A stretch of 34,118 nt of DNA from Acinetobacter lwoffii (lineage in GTDB: Bacteria > Pseudomonadota > Gammaproteobacteria > Pseudomonadales > Moraxellaceae). The notes beneath the pieces are model-generated. The model worked only from the letters and a program-made list of their open reading frames with translations, made no database searches and was not told where the DNA came from. Every line of letters starts with the position of its first letter. The first letter of the stretch is position 1. The DNA lies in contig NZ_JAMXXK010000038.1 of the NCBI RefSeq assembly GCF_024129735.1, positions 1-34,118 on the forward strand, written 5' to 3'. A program made the translations under genes and the position numbers. Positions 32,056-34,118 of this stretch are shown here, piece after piece.

Positions 32056-32397
32056 CGTTCTCATCTCCCATGAGTACTTGTCCATAACATCTTGTTGAAG
32101 ACTGAAGTCAATCTTCAATGTCAGGCAATATACGCAAGCGGGATTTAAGGCACAATAAGACTAATTGATATTCTGCTATGCTCACCGAAAGGTCATTTAT
32201 TTGCGTGATATGTCACACTATTACTAATATAAACTTTTGAATAATTGATATTTATTTTTTAATTCGCCCAATATTTAAGCTCTTTTAATCCGCTTATTCT
32301 TTTGACCAATTGAATATTGATTTAATTTCATACTAAAGATATGAAAAAGCCCCTTTAAGTAAGGAGCTTTTTAACTGAGTAGGTCAATTACGAGAGT
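32056..32397. promoter_or_regulatory. 342-bp region between the two MFS genes
   Basis: It holds the leader and promoter region of copy 1 and the terminator of copy 2 (32344-32372). A 7-bp inverted repeat, TTGAAGA and TCTTCAA, with 10 bases between lies at 32095-32118, about 40 bases before the copy 1 start. No gene is supported. Confidence 0.4.
32344..32372 (-). terminator. Terminator of MFS permease gene 2
   Basis: On the minus strand AAAAAGCTCC pairs with GGGGCTTTTT (one G-T pair) around a 9-base loop; the T run is part of the stem. It lies 25 bases after the permease stop. Confidence 0.8.
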
Positions 32398-33762
32398 TTA
32401 AATTTTGGCTGTTTTTAATTTTTTCACCATAACGCGACCAGGTTGTGGCTTACGAATCATTGAAATAGCGATGATGCCAATAATACCTGGCATTGCAACT
32501 GCGATAAAGTTCCATTTATGTGGTAACTCCATCCCAAGCAGCATACCAATCACGATTGGGCCAACGATTGCACCTGTACGCCCTACAGCAGAAGCCCAAC
32601 CAATACCAGTAGAACGTACTGCAACAGGATAGTATTGAGCAACATAGCTATATAACAAGATACTGGTACCAATAGATGAGGCACCTGCTAAACTGACAAG
32701 TAAATAAATAACAGGGGTTGGAGAATTAAAGCCCAAACCAACCAAAGACAGTACACCGACAGTTAACATACTCATAAGAACAGGTTTAAAGTCAAAACGG
32801 TCTGCCAAAATACCACCGCTAATGGTTCCGATCACGGCACCAATATTCAGTGCTAATAAGAACATTAAACTGCTACCTAAAGAATATCCCGCGGCCATCA
32901 TAAGTTTTGGTAGCCAGCTTCCAAGTGCGTAAAGCATGAGTAAGCACATAAAGAAAGCAATCCAAAATAAGAATGTTCCTGTGGCACGATTTTCTGTAAA
33001 TAAAGCTTTTACTGATGCACTTTGGGTTTGATCAGCGCTAGCTAGAACAAGTTCAGTATCTGCTTGTATGTCTGCAGTTGGCTCGACTTGCTTTATAAAG
33101 CGACGTGCTTCATTCACTTTTTGTTCTTTAACGAGGAAAGTTAAAGACTCAGGTAAGAACTTCCAAAAAAATGGAACAAAAAGTAATGGAATACCTGCAA
33201 TGAAGAACATAATTTCCCAACCAAAACTTGGTGTAAACCATGTACCGCATAATGCAGCCATAATACCGCCTACGGCATAACCACTAAACATGGTGGTTAC
33301 CAGTGTGCTTTTTAAACGTTTAGGTGCATATTCAGACGTTAAAGCGACTAAGTTTGGTAATACACCACCAATCCCTAAACCAGCAATAAAACGTAAAATA
33401 CCAAACTCTGTTGGATTAGTGGTAAATCCACCTAAAAATGTAAAAGCACTAAATAAAGACACACAAATCAAGATAACTTTTTTACGACCAATTTTGTCTG
33501 CAAGCATCCCAAACAGCATGGCTCCAAACATCATGCCAGCGAGTGCTGTACTTGCAAGCATGCCTGCTTGAACAGCACTCATACCCCACTCTTGCATAAG
33601 TAGAGGCAGAACGACACCGTTAATTGCTAAATCATATCCGTCAAATAGGACAATAAACAAACACCACAATACAATGCTTAAGTGAAATTTAGTGAATTTT
33701 GCCTGATCAATCAGATCATTCACACTTACCGTGTTTGCTACTCTGTTCATGTTTTCTGCCAT
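32398..33762 (-). CDS. MFS aromatic-acid:H+ symporter (AAHS family), copy 2
   Basis: A 454-residue, 12-TM permease with the same hallmarks as copy 1: FDGYDLAINGVVLPLL in TM1, GMLADKIGRKKV in loop 2-3, and GGILADRFDFKP in loop 8-9. The central cytoplasmic loop and C-terminus are the most divergent parts. The start has an almost ideal AGGAGGT seven to eight bases before the ATG, suggesting strong translation. Its third codon positions are more AT-rich than those of copy 1, so one copy may have been acquired or drifted separately. It lies downstream of an rRNA operon on the same strand but behind that operon's terminator. Confidence 0.93.
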   Translation of the reverse strand: MAENMNRVANTVSVNDLIDQAKFTKFHLSIVLWCLFIVLFDGYDLAINGVVLPLLMQEWGMSAVQAGMLASTALAGMMFGAMLFGMLADKIGRKKVILICVSLFSAFTFLGGFTTNPTEFGILRFIAGLGIGGVLPNLVALTSEYAPKRLKSTLVTTMFSGYAVGGIMAALCGTWFTPSFGWEIMFFIAGIPLLFVPFFWKFLPESLTFLVKEQKVNEARRFIKQVEPTADIQADTELVLASADQTQSASVKALFTENRATGTFLFWIAFFMCLLMLYALGSWLPKLMMAAGYSLGSSLMFLLALNIGAVIGTISGGILADRFDFKPVLMSMLTVGVLSLVGLGFNSPTPVIYLLVSLAGASSIGTSILLYSYVAQYYPVAVRSTGIGWASAVGRTGAIVGPIVIGMLLGMELPHKWNFIAVAMPGIIGIIAISMIRKPQPGRVMVKKLKTAKI

Positions 33763-34000
33763 TTTTACTCACCTCCTGTGAGTTTTTTTCGTTGTTTTCA
33801 GCACGACACATGACCCTAACTCTTATTTATTATTTTTAATGATTCTTATCGCCATGTCTTCGCAACAACTTAGTTCAACACAGCTACTTTTCATGCAATA
33901 TCCGACTAAAGTCTTACTTATTCCTTAAAATTCTAAACCCATGAGTCCAGTTTTTAATCAATACTCAACACTTCAACAATTATTTGACTAAAACCCGCGC

Positions 34001-34038
34001 ATAAAAAAACACCCCCTATCAAATGACAGGGGGTGTTT
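34001..34038 (-). terminator. rRNA operon terminator
   Basis: A 14-bp stem with one G-T pair joins AAACACCCCCTATC (34007-34020) and GACAGGGGGTGTTT (34025-34038); on the minus strand it is followed by a T7 run. It lies about 10 bases after the 5S rRNA 3' end. Confidence 0.93.
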
Positions 34039-34047
34039 CGAATAATG

Positions 34048-34118
34048 AGCTGGCGATGACTTACTCTCACATGGGTAACCCCACACTACCATCAGCGCTA
34101 AGAGGTTTCACTTCTGAG
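34048..34118 (-). rRNA. rrf: 5S ribosomal RNA, 3' part (cut by window edge)
   Basis: Read on the minus strand from the right edge, the sequence has CTCAGAAGTGAAACC, then GCGCTGATGGTAGTGTGGG, and ends CATGTGAGAGTAAGTCATCG followed by CCAGCT. These are the conserved loop C to 3'-end parts of gammaproteobacterial 5S rRNA. About 71 of the usual 115-120 bases are inside the window. The rest of the rrn operon (23S, 16S) should lie to the right. Confidence 0.95.

Noticed and set aside
1..34118. CRISPR array or tRNA genes
   Set aside because: I saw no regularly spaced direct repeats and no tRNA T-loop or acceptor patterns in any intergenic region.

Overview
This window looks like chromosomal DNA of a gammaproteobacterium of the Moraxellaceae, most likely Acinetobacter. 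The assignment rests on moderate-to-low GC, AT-rich intergenic DNA, Acinetobacter-like versions of DnaJ, PEP carboxylase, IlvD, Fmt and RsmB, tandem aromatic-acid:H+ symporters of the BenK/PcaK type, and a TIGR04219-type outer-membrane barrel. No plasmid or phage backbone is visible. The species assignment is inference; no search was run.

Layout. 1-1837: end of an unidentified plus-strand gene, then dnaJ with its own heat-shock-type promoter, then a small membrane protein. 1968-6983: an RND efflux pump (fusion lipoprotein plus permease) divergent from a TetR regulator, with a candidate operator between them. 7133-11489: ppc and a RutG/UraA-type pyrimidine permease, each with a terminator. 11555-12060: a tiny two-gene operon (ribbon-helix-helix-like protein plus a Lys-rich 37-residue peptide) under a palindrome, and an orphan hairpin. 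12177-13767: a PchB-like chorismate mutase coupled to a thioredoxin-fold-like protein. 13887-20565: two dihydroxy-acid dehydratase genes (561 and 609 codons) interspersed with two TnpB-only transposons of IS200/IS605-IS1341 type, whose ends can be placed almost to the base. 20974-23240: fmt-rsmB. 23311-25805: a ZIP zinc transporter and a MetP-MetS-type amino-acid importer with its 36-residue small subunit. 26397-29588: aldehyde dehydrogenase, outer-membrane barrel, and a DJ-1/PfpI protein. 29636-30607: a two-gene AT-rich cassette (unknown protein plus ankyrin protein). 30706-33762: two tandem AAHS-family MFS permeases. 34001-34118: terminator and 3' end of a 5S rRNA, so an rRNA operon enters from the right on the minus strand.

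The most interesting item is the 367-bp gap between the outer-membrane barrel gene and the PfpI gene. It holds what looks like a complete RsmX/Y/Z (CsrB-like) decoy RNA gene. There is a near-perfect GacA box (TGTAAG-N6-CGTACA), a TATAAA -10 box, then about 128 nt with four successive hairpins each presenting AGGA in the loop, the last being the rho-independent terminator. This is the expected design of a GacS/GacA-activated RNA that titrates CsrA/RsmA.

The second is the TnpB pair. Both elements are about 1.5 kb, same orientation, each with an intact RuvC D-E-D triad and zinc ribbon, conserved left- and right-end hairpins, the same left-flank octamer TATCTTAA and the same right end TGTCAA. They bracket the 561-codon ilvD and share a nearly identical 3' half, so they are candidates both for RNA-guided nuclease activity with readable guides and for recombination that would delete the ilvD copy between them.
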